This document shows, in pieces, positions 8,720 through 18,500 of a DNA stretch of 38,028 nucleotides (within the stretch, counting starts at the first letter, position 1; every line of letters begins with the position of its first letter). The stretch comes from Selenomonadaceae bacterium (GTDB taxonomy: Bacteria; Bacillota; Negativicutes; Selenomonadales; Selenomonadaceae). The notes under the pieces are model-generated. The model did no database searches. It saw only the letters and a program-made list of their open reading frames with translations, and was not told where the DNA came from. The DNA lies in NCBI GenBank assembly GCA_022773425.1, contig JALFBM010000034.1, positions 1-38,028 of the forward strand, written 5' to 3'. Made by a program: the position numbers and the translations under genes.

Positions 8720-10138
8720 TCAATAGGCGCCTTTCTTGCCGCAGACGACGCCGATGGTCCGAAAGAGCAGGACGATGTCCTGCCATAGGCTCCAGTTGCG
8801 GACGTACCAGGCGTCGAGGTGCAGGCGACCATGAAAGCTGATGTTGCTGCGGCCGCTGACCTGCCAAAGGCCGGTGATGCCGGGGGTCGTCATGCAGATG
8901 ACGGGCAGATACCGGCCGATCTTCTCTTTTTCGCGCAGCAGGTACGGGCGCGGACCGACGAGGCTCATCTCGCCTTTTAGGACGTTGAAAATCTGTGGCA
9001 ACTCGTCGAGGCTGTACTTGCGAATGAACTTGCCGATGTGTGTGACGCGTGGGTCGTCTCCGCGGAGCTTTTGGAACTCTTTCCATTCCTCCTCGGCCTC
9101 GGGATGTTTGCCGAGGAACTCGAGAAGAATGTGGTCAGCGTTTACGTACATGGAACGGAATTTATAGCACTTGAACGTCTTGCCGCCCTTGCCGATGCGC
9201 GCAGCGTTGTAAAAGGCAGGGCCATTCGAATCGAGTTTGATCAGCACAGCGAGGACGATCAGGACGGGCGAAATCAGCACGGCGAGAATGCTTCCTAACA
9301 GGAGGTCAAACGCGCGCTTTAGCAGCTGGTTGCTGAGGCTGTTCAGGTTGTTCCGCGTCTTTAGGACGAGCAGGCGGTCGTCAAGGCTGCTCTCGATCTC
9401 GACGTTACCGATCGGCACGCCAAAAATGTTCGGGATAACCGAAACGCTGCGGACATAGGGCTGCACGAGGTAGAATAGCGTGGCCTGTTCCTTTTTTGAA
9501 AGGCCTGGTGTCGCGAGAACGACTTCCTGTACCGGGTGCTGATGCAGGATGCCGCGGATATCGGCAAACCCGCCGAGATGTGGATAGCGCTGCAAGAGTG
9601 GCTTGCTGCGGTCGTCCTCGATGATGCCGACGATTTCGTAGTTCTCGGAAAACGCCTGGACGAAGCGCTCGGCCGTCTTTCCCGCGCCAATGATGATGAT
9701 GGTGTTCTGCCAGATCCCGATTTTGCGCAGGATATTGCGTGCTGCGATGCGTCCGAAGCAGGCAAAGGCGTAGCTTATGGCCCAGTAGGTGAACAGAAAG
9801 CCGCGCGGGATGGTGATCCGCTCCCCTGAGATGATGTAGTCGAGCACGATGACCGTCACGATGGTATAAAAGGTCGCGCGGAATATCCTCCCCGTGCATT
9901 CCCGCAGGATGCGGCGTGTCCGATACATCCGCATCGGGATCATGTACAGGATAAACACGCACGGCATGATGCTATACCACACTTTGCTGATGAGGAGCGG
10001 CGCCCCCACCACCCGCTCCACGAGGGCCGCAGACAGGATGGCCGCGGCATTACAGACGATAAAGTCGACCAAGACCAAAAGGAACGGCGTCACGTATTGG
10101 TTGGTTCTCGCCTGCCAAGTCTGTTTGATTCGTATCAA
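8720..10138 (-). CDS. Undecaprenyl-phosphate sugar phosphotransferase (WbaP/EPS-type initiating transferase)
   Basis: A 472-residue membrane enzyme that starts repeat-unit synthesis by moving a sugar-1-phosphate from a nucleotide sugar to undecaprenyl phosphate. The N-terminal half holds four to five membrane spans and a Rossmann-like segment ([14 protein letters not shown] near residue 148). A further span near 280 is followed by the conserved catalytic domain: [38 protein letters not shown] and [13 protein letters not shown]. This is full length for the polyisoprenyl-phosphate hexose-1-phosphate transferase family. The start is a TTG at 10138 behind AAGGGGA. It follows the export gene by 36 bases. 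Which sugar is used (galactose or glucose type) cannot be told. Confidence 0.9.
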   Translation of the reverse strand: MIRIKQTWQARTNQYVTPFLLVLVDFIVCNAAAILSAALVERVVGAPLLISKVWYSIMPCVFILYMIPMRMYRTRRILRECTGRIFRATFYTIVTVIVLDYIISGERITIPRGFLFTYWAISYAFACFGRIAARNILRKIGIWQNTIIIIGAGKTAERFVQAFSENYEIVGIIEDDRSKPLLQRYPHLGGFADIRGILHQHPVQEVVLATPGLSKKEQATLFYLVQPYVRSVSVIPNIFGVPIGNVEIESSLDDRLLVLKTRNNLNSLSNQLLKRAFDLLLGSILAVLISPVLIVLAVLIKLDSNGPAFYNAARIGKGGKTFKCYKFRSMYVNADHILLEFLGKHPEAEEEWKEFQKLRGDDPRVTHIGKFIRKYSLDELPQIFNVLKGEMSLVGPRPYLLREKEKIGRYLPVICMTTPGITGLWQVSGRSNISFHGRLHLDAWYVRNWSLWQDIVLLFRTIGVVCGKKGAY

Positions 10139-10174
10139 CGAAAATTCCCCTTCAAATCTCTTCTATCGCCTGCG

Positions 10175-11026
10175 TCAGTCGGTCAGGGCTTTGTACATCG
10201 ACCAGGCGTTGATGTATGGCATGACGTCGGTGTCGAATTTGATGCCGTTGGTCTTCGGCACGTAGAGGATGTCGCCGTTCTCGAGGGCGACGTTCTGGGT
10301 GAGGTCGTGGCGAACGGTGTAGGCTTTCATGTTGAGCGTGCGGTAGTACATGGTGCCGTCGATGACGCGCAGGATCTGGACACGTGTGCTGCGGCCTTTG
10401 CGGGCCCAGCCGCCGGCGGACGCGAGCGCGGCGTAGGCGTTCATGTTGTCGATGGTCATGTCCTGGATGCCGGGTTTCTTGACCTCGCCCATGACGTAGA
10501 CCTTGCGCGGGCCGTATTTCGTGATCATGAGGGTGAGGTCCGGGACGCGCAGGTACTGGTTCAGGGAGTTCAGGACGACCTGCTTGGCCTCGTCGAGGGT
10601 CAGGCCCTCCATCTTGACGCTGCCGACGTACGGGAGCTGCACGTAGCCGTCGAGGCCGACGGTGATCTTGTCGATACCGATGCCGTCGGGGAAGCCGACG
10701 ACGAGCAGGCTCATGGTGTCGCCGCGGAACAGGCGGTAGTCCGGCGACACATACGTGTTGCGGAGCGAGGCCGTCTGGAAGATGTCCTTGGACTCGACGT
10801 AGCGGGCCTGGAGGTCGCTGCTCTGCGGCTTCGGCGGCTGCGCCTTTGCGGCTTTGGTGGCTGGCTTTGCGGATGCGCTGCCCTTTGCCGGCGTGCGGTA
10901 GGCGGCGGAGGCACCCGGATCGGCGGCTGCCTCGGCTGCGACCTGGTCGGCCGTCGGCGCGGCCAGAACGGTACCGCCCGCGGCCAGCATAGCCGCGAGT
11001 GTGAGAACCGATATGCTTGTTTTCAT
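10175..11026 (-). CDS. Outer-membrane polysaccharide export protein (Wza/Poly_export family)
   Basis: A 283-residue exported protein with a signal peptide ending around VLAA (residue 23), a low-complexity Ala/Lys/Pro linker (about 25-70), then the polysaccharide export domain (YRLFRGDTMSLLVVG... DGYVQLPYVGSVKMEGLTLDEA) and an SLBB-like segment (VYVMGEVKKPGIQDM... AYAALASAGGW). There is no lipobox cysteine, unlike enterobacterial Wza. It should form part of the outer-membrane exit channel, which supports a diderm host. The ATG at 11026 with AAGGGG upstream is preferred over a TTG one codon earlier. First gene of the operon, about 60 bases downstream of the predicted transcription start. Confidence 0.88.
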   Translation of the reverse strand: MKTSISVLTLAAMLAAGGTVLAAPTADQVAAEAAADPGASAAYRTPAKGSASAKPATKAAKAQPPKPQSSDLQARYVESKDIFQTASLRNTYVSPDYRLFRGDTMSLLVVGFPDGIGIDKITVGLDGYVQLPYVGSVKMEGLTLDEAKQVVLNSLNQYLRVPDLTLMITKYGPRKVYVMGEVKKPGIQDMTIDNMNAYAALASAGGWARKGRSTRVQILRVIDGTMYYRTLNMKAYTVRHDLTQNVALENGDILYVPKTNGIKFDTDVMPYINAWSMYKALTD

Positions 11027-11092
11027 CAATAAAACCCCTTGTTTTTCATCTTACTTAAAAATTTCGAGACTCCGCATAAAATAGCATACCTC

Positions 11093-11121
11093 ATTATATA
11101 TCATTCTTTTTCGCGCGACAA
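11093..11121 (-). promoter_or_regulatory. SigmaA-type promoter of the polysaccharide operon
   Basis: On the minus strand TTGTCG (11116-11121) and TATAAT (11093-11098) are separated by exactly 17 bases. Transcription would begin near 11086, giving a leader of about 60 bases before the export gene. No other promoter of this quality is seen further into the operon. Confidence 0.75.
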
Positions 11122-11175
11122 GACCACTAGCAGGACCTCCGCCACCTTTTTGCGGGAAAATTTCTGCACGATCCC

Positions 11176-11204
11176 TTGTCCTTCCGGCGGGGTTCTTCTA
11201 TAAT
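11176..11204 (+). promoter_or_regulatory. SigmaA-type promoter for the repeat protein gene
   Basis: TTGTCC at 11176-11181, a 17-base spacer and a perfect TATAAT at 11199-11204 on the plus strand. It fires divergently from the polysaccharide promoter about 55 bases away. The transcript would start near 11211, immediately before an inverted repeat. Confidence 0.75.
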
Positions 11205-11214
11205 AGAAGTAGAG

Positions 11215-11240
11215 CGCAGTTCGTCTGCGGGCGGACTGCG
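11215..11240 (+). other. Hairpin at the 5' end of the repeat-protein mRNA
   Basis: CGCAGT (11215-11220) pairs with ACTGCG (11235-11240), with further C-G pairs inside. Lying at the predicted transcription start, it may stabilise the message or bind a regulator. It is about 30 bases upstream of the ribosome-binding site and does not cover it. Confidence 0.4.
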
Positions 11241-11281
11241 GATACCCACCGGAAGGATCTAGTGGAAAGCGAGGGATTGCT

Positions 11282-11710
11282 ATGGGTATTTCAGGAGTTG
11301 GCGGCTCTGGGGCGTATGCGTCCTATACCACGCTGAAATCGTTCCAGCAGCTGAATCGCGACGTGGATACGACGGGCGTCCAAAAGGCGTCGGCCATCTC
11401 GCGCCGGGCCGGGGACTACTCGCGCGTCTCGAATTTCGGCACGGAGACGAAGATCGGGACGAGCAAGTTCCAGCGCGGCAACGAGGAGACCGCGTCGATC
11501 GGGTCGCAGAAAACATCGGAGCTCATGGACAAGGCGAAGAGCTACTACGCCGCGTCGAATTTCGGCGACTCGACGAAGCTCGGCTCGAGCCGGTTCCAAC
11601 AGACGAACGCGCAGGTCAGCGCCAAGTTCGCGGCCGTCGCGAGCGCGTACAAGCAGTCGGCCAGCCTCGGCACGGCGACGCGCGGCGCGCTGGTGGATCT
11701 CGGGGCCTAA
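11282..11710 (+). CDS. Orphan two-repeat protein, function unknown
   Basis: A 142-residue protein with no signal peptide, membrane span or cysteine. It contains two copies of a motif reading SNFG..TK(I/L)G(T/S)S(K/R)FQ..N, beginning at residues 50 and 92, exactly 42 residues apart, inside a Ser/Ala/Gly/Thr-rich, probably partly disordered chain. The N-terminus (MGISGVGGSGAYASY) is Gly/Ser-rich. GAGGG lies 6 bases before the ATG. The gene has its own promoter and terminator, so it is a real single-gene transcription unit. I do not recognise the family; a lineage-restricted structural or surface-associated protein is only a guess. Confidence 0.75.
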   Translation: MGISGVGGSGAYASYTTLKSFQQLNRDVDTTGVQKASAISRRAGDYSRVSNFGTETKIGTSKFQRGNEETASIGSQKTSELMDKAKSYYAASNFGDSTKLGSSRFQQTNAQVSAKFAAVASAYKQSASLGTATRGALVDLGA

Positions 11711-11720
11711 ATCGTACCAC

Positions 11721-11760
11721 AAAAGGGAGGATGCCAAACACGGCACCCTCCCCTTTTTTT
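11721..11760. terminator. Bidirectional Rho-independent terminator
   Basis: A long stem forms between 11721-11735 and 11742-11757 (AAAAGGGAGG...GCC against GGC...CCTCCCCTTTT, one mismatch and one bulge) with a 6-base loop. A T-run of seven follows on the plus strand and a run of four on the minus strand. It ends both the repeat-protein gene and the convergent addA gene. Confidence 0.85.
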
Positions 11761-14700
11761 ACATTTCGACGAGCTGGGAGGAGGAAAGGAGGTAGAGCGC
11801 GGCCTCGTCGATGGGCCGCCCGAGGATGCGCGCGGCAGCCTCGCGGTAGAGCGCGATCTGGAGGGCGTGGCGGCGGCGTGCGCGCGTGGGATCCGGGTCG
11901 TGGTCGGTCTTGTAGTCGAGAAGGACGAGACGACCGTCCGCCTCCTCGAACAGGACGTCGAGGACGCCCTGCATAAAGATCTCGGCCGATGCGTCCTGGA
12001 TCTCGGGGTAAAAGCGCTTCGCCGGAAACAGGCAGCAAAAGGGCTTCTCGCGCCAGACGGCTGCGGCGCGGCACATGCGCTGCCCGATGGGCGACGTGAA
12101 AAAGGTGCGGATGCGCGCGACGGGCACGATGCGGCGGTCGTCGGCGGTCAGGATCTCGCGGCGGACCATGGCGTCGAGCTGCGCCGCAATGCCGCGCGCG
12201 GAGAGGTCGCCGTGGAGATCGATGTGCTGCAGGACGCTGTGGAGGATGGTGCCGTACTCTGCGCCGGTGCGGCGCGCGTGTTCCTGCAGGAAGCGCGGGC
12301 GTCTCGCGTAGACGCCCGTGAGAGCTGCGGCACCAGAAAGCGTCTCGCCGTCCGCGGGGCCTGCAGCCGGCACAGTCTCTCCCTCCTGGCGGTCCGCCGG
12401 CACAGCCTCCTCCCCCGGTACGAGCTGCACCGGCATTGCCTCGAGAGACATGGCCGTCTCGTCGCGTTCGTCCTCGCGGCGTTTGAGCTCGGTGACGGAG
12501 AGCTTGGCGGGGACGCGCTCGAGCCCGCGGGCGTCGTAGTGCCAGGCGAGGATGCGGCGGACGGCCGGCTCGTCGTCGCTCGGCGCGAGGGTTTCGCCGC
12601 GGCGCACGGCATCGAGGAGCTCGGCGGCCGCGGTCTTTTGGTCTGCGGCCGCGGCGGGTGCGAGGTCCTCTGCCCCGACGTGGCGGAGGTCGAACGCAGC
12701 CTCTCCGTACTGCGGCATGGCGAGCGTCCCCTCGCCCGGCAGGCCGGCGAGATCGCGCAACGGTCTCCCGTCCGGCAGGCGCAGGAGGGCCATGAGGATC
12801 CAGTCGAGGTAGGAGTCCGCGCGCTCGACCATCGCGGGCGGGAGCTTTTCCCCGCAGGCGTCGCAGGCTGCGCTCCATTTCTCGATGCGCGCTTCGAGGC
12901 CGGGGGCAGCCGTGACGAGGATGAGTTTTTCGCGCGCGCGGGTCAGCGCGACGTAGAGCAGGCGGAGTTCCTCAGCCTTGCTCTCGGCGGTCATCGCGGC
13001 GGAGATGGCCTTCCACGGCAGGGTCTTATAGCGCTGCGCGGTCGCAAGGTCGGTGAGCCGCACCCCGATGCCGAGGGTCTTGTGCAGCTGGAACAGGCGG
13101 CTGCGCGCATCGCTCATATTGAAGCTCTTGCCGAGGTCGAGCAGGAGCACGACGGGGAACTCGAGGCCCTTGCTGCGGTGGATGCTCATGATGCGCACGA
13201 CGTTCTCGCCAGCGCCAAGGGTGCGGGCCGCGGACAGGTCGGTATCGGCCTTGCGGAGGTTCTCGATGTAGCGCAAAAAGCGGTAGAGGCCGCGGTAGTT
13301 CGTGCGCTCGTAGTCAGCCGCACGGTCCGCGAGCATGCGGAGGTTCGCCTGGCGCAGGACGCCGCCCGGCAGGCCGCCGACGTAGTTGTAGTAGCCGGTC
13401 TCGGCGTAGAGCAGCCATAGGAGATCCGGCACGGATTTTTCGCGGGCCATGCGCCGCCAGCGCGCGACGCGCGCCTGAAAGTCGGCTGCCTTTTCCGCGA
13501 GAGCCCTGGAAAGGCGCTGCTGCGGCGCGGGATCCATCGCGGCGAGCAGGGCCGCGTAGAGGTCACCCGTGTCGCTCGCGAGGCGGATGCGCGCAATCTC
13601 GCGCATGGTGAACCCGCCGATGGGCGAAGCCATGACCGCCGCGAGCGGGATGTCCTGCCGCACGTTGTCGAAGCAGGTGAGCAGCGCGAGCACGACGCGG
13701 ATCTCCTGCGCCTCGAAATACCCGGCGTCGGTATCCGCGTAGGCCGGGATCTCCGCCGCGCGCAGTGTCTCGAGCACGGTCTGTGCCTTGCCCTTGACCG
13801 TGCGCAGGAGGATCACGATGTCGCGGTAGGCGATGGGGCGATAGGCCTCCGCGTGCTTGTCGTAGACCTGTACGCCAGCATCCATCAGGGCGCGGATGCG
13901 CCTCGCGGCGTAGCGGGCCTCGGCCTCGATGCGACCGGACGCGCTGGGCTCTCCGCCCTCTTGGCCCGCGTCTGCCGTCTCTCCGCTTTCGTCCACCCAC
14001 GCGCATTCCACGGGGCCGTCGAGGGTCGGCGCGCCGTCCGCCGGCGCCGGATAGTCGAGACCCGGGTAGAGCGCCTCGTCGCGGTCGTAGCCGATCTCCA
14101 TAGTCTCTTCGTTCATGAGCTGGCCAAAGAGCGCATTGATGCTGTCGAGCACGTGTGCGCGGCTCCGAAAGTTCTTGCGCAGGTGCAGCAGGGCGCAGTC
14201 CGCGGCGCTTCCCGCATAGGCCTTTTGCTTTTTCTGGAAAAAGCTGGGATCGGTGAGGCGAAAGCGGTAGATGCTCTGCTTCACGTCGCCGACGGTAAAG
14301 AGGTTTGGCGCATCGGCGCGGCGCACGAGCTCCAGGATGGCCTCCTGCACGCCGTTCGTATCCTGATACTCGTCGACCATGACCTCCTCGTAGTGCTCCT
14401 GCAGGGCAAGCGCAATCGGCGACGGCAGGGGCCGACCGTCTGCGTCCGCGCCGTCCGTGAGCAGGGCGAGCGCGAAATGCTCGAGGTCTTGAAAATCCGC
14501 GAGGTTCTTCTCCTTTTTCGACGCCTGAAGCTCCGCGTAAAAGGCCCGAACCAGCGCGACGAGTTCGCGGACGACAGCCGCGCCGTCCAGGAGGTCCTGC
14601 CGCATGGCGTCCTCGTCCTGCGCAAACCACACGGCGGCCTGCGCGATATCTTTTTTCGCCCGGTCACGGTGCGCCGTAAAGGCCTCCTTCATCTCCTTGT

Positions 14701-15583
14701 CCGCCTTGCGGTCGGCGTAGGGCTTTGTCCGCATGTTCGGCATGGTAAAGCCCTGGATGCTCTCCTGTACGAGCGCGTAGTCCGCCTCCTCCGCGATGGC
14801 ATGCTGGAGGGTCTCGAGGTCGCGCGCGATCTCGGAGGCGGCGAGCGCGTAGCCATCGCTGGCCGCCGCCCGCGCGGCATCGAGAGCCAGCCCGGCCTCG
14901 GCGCGCGCGTCCGCGAGCAGGCGCCGGACCTCGGGAAGGCCCGCGCGCAGCCACGGGTTCTCCCACGCGGGGAGCGCGGCCGCCTGCTCGTAGGCGGCGA
15001 TCTGTCGGTCGAGCCAGGCGTCCGGGAACGGCTGGGCGCGCGCGAAATCCGCGACGGCGCGCACGATCTCTTTTACCTGCGCGTCGCCCCGGTCGTCGCC
15101 GTACGCATCGACGAAGTTCAGGAACGCGGGCTCCCCCGCCTCGTACTGCGCCTCAAAGACGCGCTCCATGGCGTCCTGGCGCAGCAGGGTCATCTCCTGT
15201 TCGCCCGCGAGACGGAAGCGCGGGTCGAGGTCGACCGCGTCGATGTTCTGCCGGAGGATGCGCTGGCAAAAGGCATGGAACGTCGAGATGGAGGCGCCTG
15301 AGAGCAGAATGAGCTGCCGCTCGAGGCGCGCGATCTCCTGCGCGTCCTCGCTCTGCTCGAGGCGTTCCTGCAGGGCAAGCCCGATGCGCTCGCGCATCTC
15401 GGCGGCGGCCGCGTTCGTAAAGGTCAGCACGAGCAGGCGGTCGACGTCGACGTCGCCGTTGAGGATCTCGCGGAGGATGCGCGCGACGAGCACGGCGGTC
15501 TTGCCTGAGCCCGCCGCCGCCGCGACGAGAATGTTTTTGCCCTGCGTCTGGATTGCCGCCTGTTGTTCCTCTGTCCAAGCCAT
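11759..15583 (-). CDS. addA: ATP-dependent helicase/nuclease subunit A
   Basis: A 1274-residue UvrD-like helicase with a C-terminal nuclease, partner of AddB in double-strand-break end processing and recombination. Motifs in order: Walker A AAAAGSGKTAVL near residue 20, LTFTNAAAAEMRERI near 60, Walker B DEYQDTNGVQEA, GDVKQSIYRFRLTDPSFF, MSIHRSKGLEFPVVLL, YVALTRAREKLIL, and a C-terminal LVLLDYKTD nuclease motif. Length is close to the Bacillus protein. ATG 15583 (MAWTEEQQAAIQ) is chosen because the family begins there and AAAGGAG lies 8 bases upstream; the longer frame to 15745 only overlaps addB. Starts 16 bases after the addB stop. Confidence 0.97.
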   Translation of the reverse strand: MAWTEEQQAAIQTQGKNILVAAAAGSGKTAVLVARILREILNGDVDVDRLLVLTFTNAAAAEMRERIGLALQERLEQSEDAQEIARLERQLILLSGASISTFHAFCQRILRQNIDAVDLDPRFRLAGEQEMTLLRQDAMERVFEAQYEAGEPAFLNFVDAYGDDRGDAQVKEIVRAVADFARAQPFPDAWLDRQIAAYEQAAALPAWENPWLRAGLPEVRRLLADARAEAGLALDAARAAASDGYALAASEIARDLETLQHAIAEEADYALVQESIQGFTMPNMRTKPYADRKADKEMKEAFTAHRDRAKKDIAQAAVWFAQDEDAMRQDLLDGAAVVRELVALVRAFYAELQASKKEKNLADFQDLEHFALALLTDGADADGRPLPSPIALALQEHYEEVMVDEYQDTNGVQEAILELVRRADAPNLFTVGDVKQSIYRFRLTDPSFFQKKQKAYAGSAADCALLHLRKNFRSRAHVLDSINALFGQLMNEETMEIGYDRDEALYPGLDYPAPADGAPTLDGPVECAWVDESGETADAGQEGGEPSASGRIEAEARYAARRIRALMDAGVQVYDKHAEAYRPIAYRDIVILLRTVKGKAQTVLETLRAAEIPAYADTDAGYFEAQEIRVVLALLTCFDNVRQDIPLAAVMASPIGGFTMREIARIRLASDTGDLYAALLAAMDPAPQQRLSRALAEKAADFQARVARWRRMAREKSVPDLLWLLYAETGYYNYVGGLPGGVLRQANLRMLADRAADYERTNYRGLYRFLRYIENLRKADTDLSAARTLGAGENVVRIMSIHRSKGLEFPVVLLLDLGKSFNMSDARSRLFQLHKTLGIGVRLTDLATAQRYKTLPWKAISAAMTAESKAEELRLLYVALTRAREKLILVTAAPGLEARIEKWSAACDACGEKLPPAMVERADSYLDWILMALLRLPDGRPLRDLAGLPGEGTLAMPQYGEAAFDLRHVGAEDLAPAAAADQKTAAAELLDAVRRGETLAPSDDEPAVRRILAWHYDARGLERVPAKLSVTELKRREDERDETAMSLEAMPVQLVPGEEAVPADRQEGETVPAAGPADGETLSGAAALTGVYARRPRFLQEHARRTGAEYGTILHSVLQHIDLHGDLSARGIAAQLDAMVRREILTADDRRIVPVARIRTFFTSPIGQRMCRAAAVWREKPFCCLFPAKRFYPEIQDASAEIFMQGVLDVLFEEADGRLVLLDYKTDHDPDPTRARRRHALQIALYREAAARILGRPIDEAALYLLSSSQLVEM

Positions 15584-15599
15584 GTGTCCGGCTCCTTTC

Positions 15600-18500
15600 C
15601 TATGATTCCTGGTTTTCGGTTTGCTCCGGGTTCCTGTCTTGCTGCTTTTCCCTGATCTCCTCGATGCGCTGCTCGATCTGCTGCAGAACGGCCTCGTCGT
15701 CGAGGCTGGGGAGGTTGCGGTAGGCGCTTCCCTGGCTGGGGTCAAAGCCGCAGAGGTCCTGATACGGGCAGAACCGGCAGGCCGTGTTCTCGTCCTTCAG
15801 CCGGTACGGGCTCACCTGCATCTCGCCCTGCAGAATGCGACGCCCGGTGTCCTCGAGCAGTACGCTGACGTAGTCGAGCAGCGTATGGAACTCCTCGGCG
15901 CTCTTGACGTAGGGGCGCGCTTTCTTGGCGAGGGAACCGTCCTTGTTGAACGAGACGGGCAAAAAGGAGAGCGTCGCATCGATGGCGCGGATCACGTCGG
16001 GATCCGCGAGCACCCAGCCCGGCATCTCGAGGGCTTTCTGCAGCTTCTGCTCGGCCTGCTCCGGCGTCAGCTTGGCATCGACGCTCAGCCACGTATCCTT
16101 CAGGAAGCAGTACAGCATGCCGACCGGCACGGCGCCTTCCGCGTGCATGGCATTTTGGACGACGAGCATGTAGGTCAGGAGCTGCAGGCGGAGGCCGTAG
16201 CAGACCTCGAGCAGGTTGATCGCCGCGCTGCCCGTCTTGTAGTCGTAGATCAAAAGATAGCGGCCGCTCTCGGAGCGGTCGATGCGGTCGATCTGCCCGA
16301 CGATCTCGAGCCTGGCACCGCCGAGGTCCGCGCTGAGCGGCGGCATCGCGGCGCTGCCCTGGCCGAACGCGAGCTCGAACGCGGCCGGATGGAAGTGGCT
16401 GACCTTGTCGAGGGCGATAAGCCGGTGGATGGAGCGCTCCGCCGTGCGTACGATGCGCGCGAGCATGTGCTGGCAGGCCGCCGTGCTGAGCATGAGCTGG
16501 CCGCGCAGCCGCGGCGCGAGCGCGGCGAGAATCTCCTCGACGAGCGCATGCGTCTCTGCGTCATCCACGTCGCGCCACATGCGGTGGTCTCGCGCGAGCC
16601 GCTCGCCAAACGCCTTTAGGATGCCGTGCAGCAGTACGCCGAGATCGCGCGTCTGATACTCGAACGTCTCGCGCTCGCCGAGCTTCAGCCCGTATTTCGC
16701 GAAATGCCGGAACGGGCACGCGCAAAACGCCTCGAACCGCGTGACGCTGCCGCGCAGCCGCCCGGATTTCGCGTAGAGCTCGCGCGCGAGCTCTGCGGGG
16801 ATCTGCTTTTCCTGGCCGCCCGCGAAAAGGCCCGCGAGCGACAGGCGGAATGCGTCCTCGGCGCCAGGCACGTCCCCGGCCCGAAACAGGTTGTAGACGT
16901 CCCGCCAGAACGGCGCGATGGCGTGCCCCTCGCGGAGCTCGCAAAACGCGGCCGTCATCGCGCAGAGGGCCGGATAGGGCGCTGCCGCGCGCGCGAGGGT
17001 CTCGCCGCCGGTCATCCGCAGCGGAATGCTACGCAGCCGCACGTCCGGCAGGATGCGGCGCAGCCGGCCAATGAGGCTCGACGGACGCTGCTCCCTGCCC
17101 TCGCTGTCCGCGAGCGCGTACGACACCCAGAGCGCGTCGCGCGCCTCGCTAAAGCCGTGGTAGAGCAGCGCGCTCTCACCGTAGCTGCGCTCGATGCCGC
17201 CGCCCGCGAGCTCGACGCCCATCTCGCGCAGATGCAGGCGGTCCGCATCCGTGAGGAGGCCCTGCTCCGTCGCCTTGCGCGGCATGACCCCCTCGACAGC
17301 GCCGACGATGTAGATCGCGCGCGTCCCCGCGAGACTGTTCTGATCAAAGGGCGCGATCGTCACGTGGTCGAGGCCCGGCGGGATCATCGCGAGCTGCATG
17401 CCGTCGAGCCCGTCCGCGAGGATATCCGCGTAGTCGCGCAGCGACAGTTTCTCCTCGCCGCTGACCGCGACGAGCTGATCCAGCAGGTCGAGGATGTCGC
17501 CCCAGATTTTCTGGTGCTCGGCCGCGTCGTCCTGCCGCCCCTCCTCGCGCGCGAGGCGCTCCCATTCTGCCAGGTGCTCAGGCACGTGCAGCGCCTCGAG
17601 GAACGCGTAGAGCGCCGCCGTCTGCGCGCGCACGTTTTCCGCGGTGTGCAGAGCCGCGGCGAGCGCGGCGAGCGGCTTGGCGGCCAGGCGCCGCCAGTAG
17701 TCGATCTGCGCGAGCTCCTCTTTCTGCTCGTCCGTCATGCCGTCCTCGTCGAGATCATGCCGACGGTGCCAGTCCCATGGCTCCTCGCGCGTCCAGCGCG
17801 CTTCGCCGCGGATGCCGTACGCGAGCACGTAGTTCTCGAGGCGGTCGATCTCCTCGGGCATCAGGGGCCAGAACCCCGTGCGCAGGCAACGGAACACGGC
17901 CTCCTGGCGCCAGCCGCGCAGGGCATCGAACACGGAGCGCAGGAGCTCCGCGAGCGGGTGATGGATGCCCGCGCGCTTGGTGTCCATGTAAAAAGGAATG
18001 CCGTAGAGGCGGAACGTACGCCGCAGGAGGCCTGCGTAGGTCTCCGCATCGCGGACGAGCACGCCGATGTCTCCGGCGCGATAGCCCTCGTCGCGCAGGA
18101 GGCGCAAGATGTCGGCCGCAACTGCCTCGGTCTCGAGGCGCGGGTTCGCGGCCTCCACGAGCTGCACGCCATGCGCCTCCCCGGCGAGCGGGCGCTGCGG
18201 AAAGTGGAAGAGCTCCCGCTCGATCTGCGCGAGCGCGGGGACTGCGCTGCGGTGAAAGCCCGTCAGGAGTTCGATGTGCAGCGCGGTGCCCTTTTCCGCG
18301 GCGAGCGCGCCGAGCTCCAGGAAGGTCTGATAGGCGCGGTGAAAAAGCCCGCTTTCGCGGACGTTTGACGCGGCGTCGAGGTCGGGATCCATCGGGAAGG
18401 TCACGTGCACGGCAGCGGCCGTGTCCAGCAGAGCCGCGAGCACGGCGCGCTCCTGCGGGTTAAAGAACGTGAAGCCGTCGATCCAGATCTCCGCCCCGCG

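Noticed and set aside
15584-15745. N-terminal extension of AddA by 54 residues.
   Set aside because: It overlaps the end of addB, has a shadow-like Arg/Ser/Thr-rich sequence, and AAAGGAG precedes the internal ATG where the family begins.
11867-18368. Several plus-strand frames of 330-580 codons opposite addA and addB.
   Set aside because: Codon-bias shadows of high-GC genes; no recognisable motifs, while addA and addB are complete.
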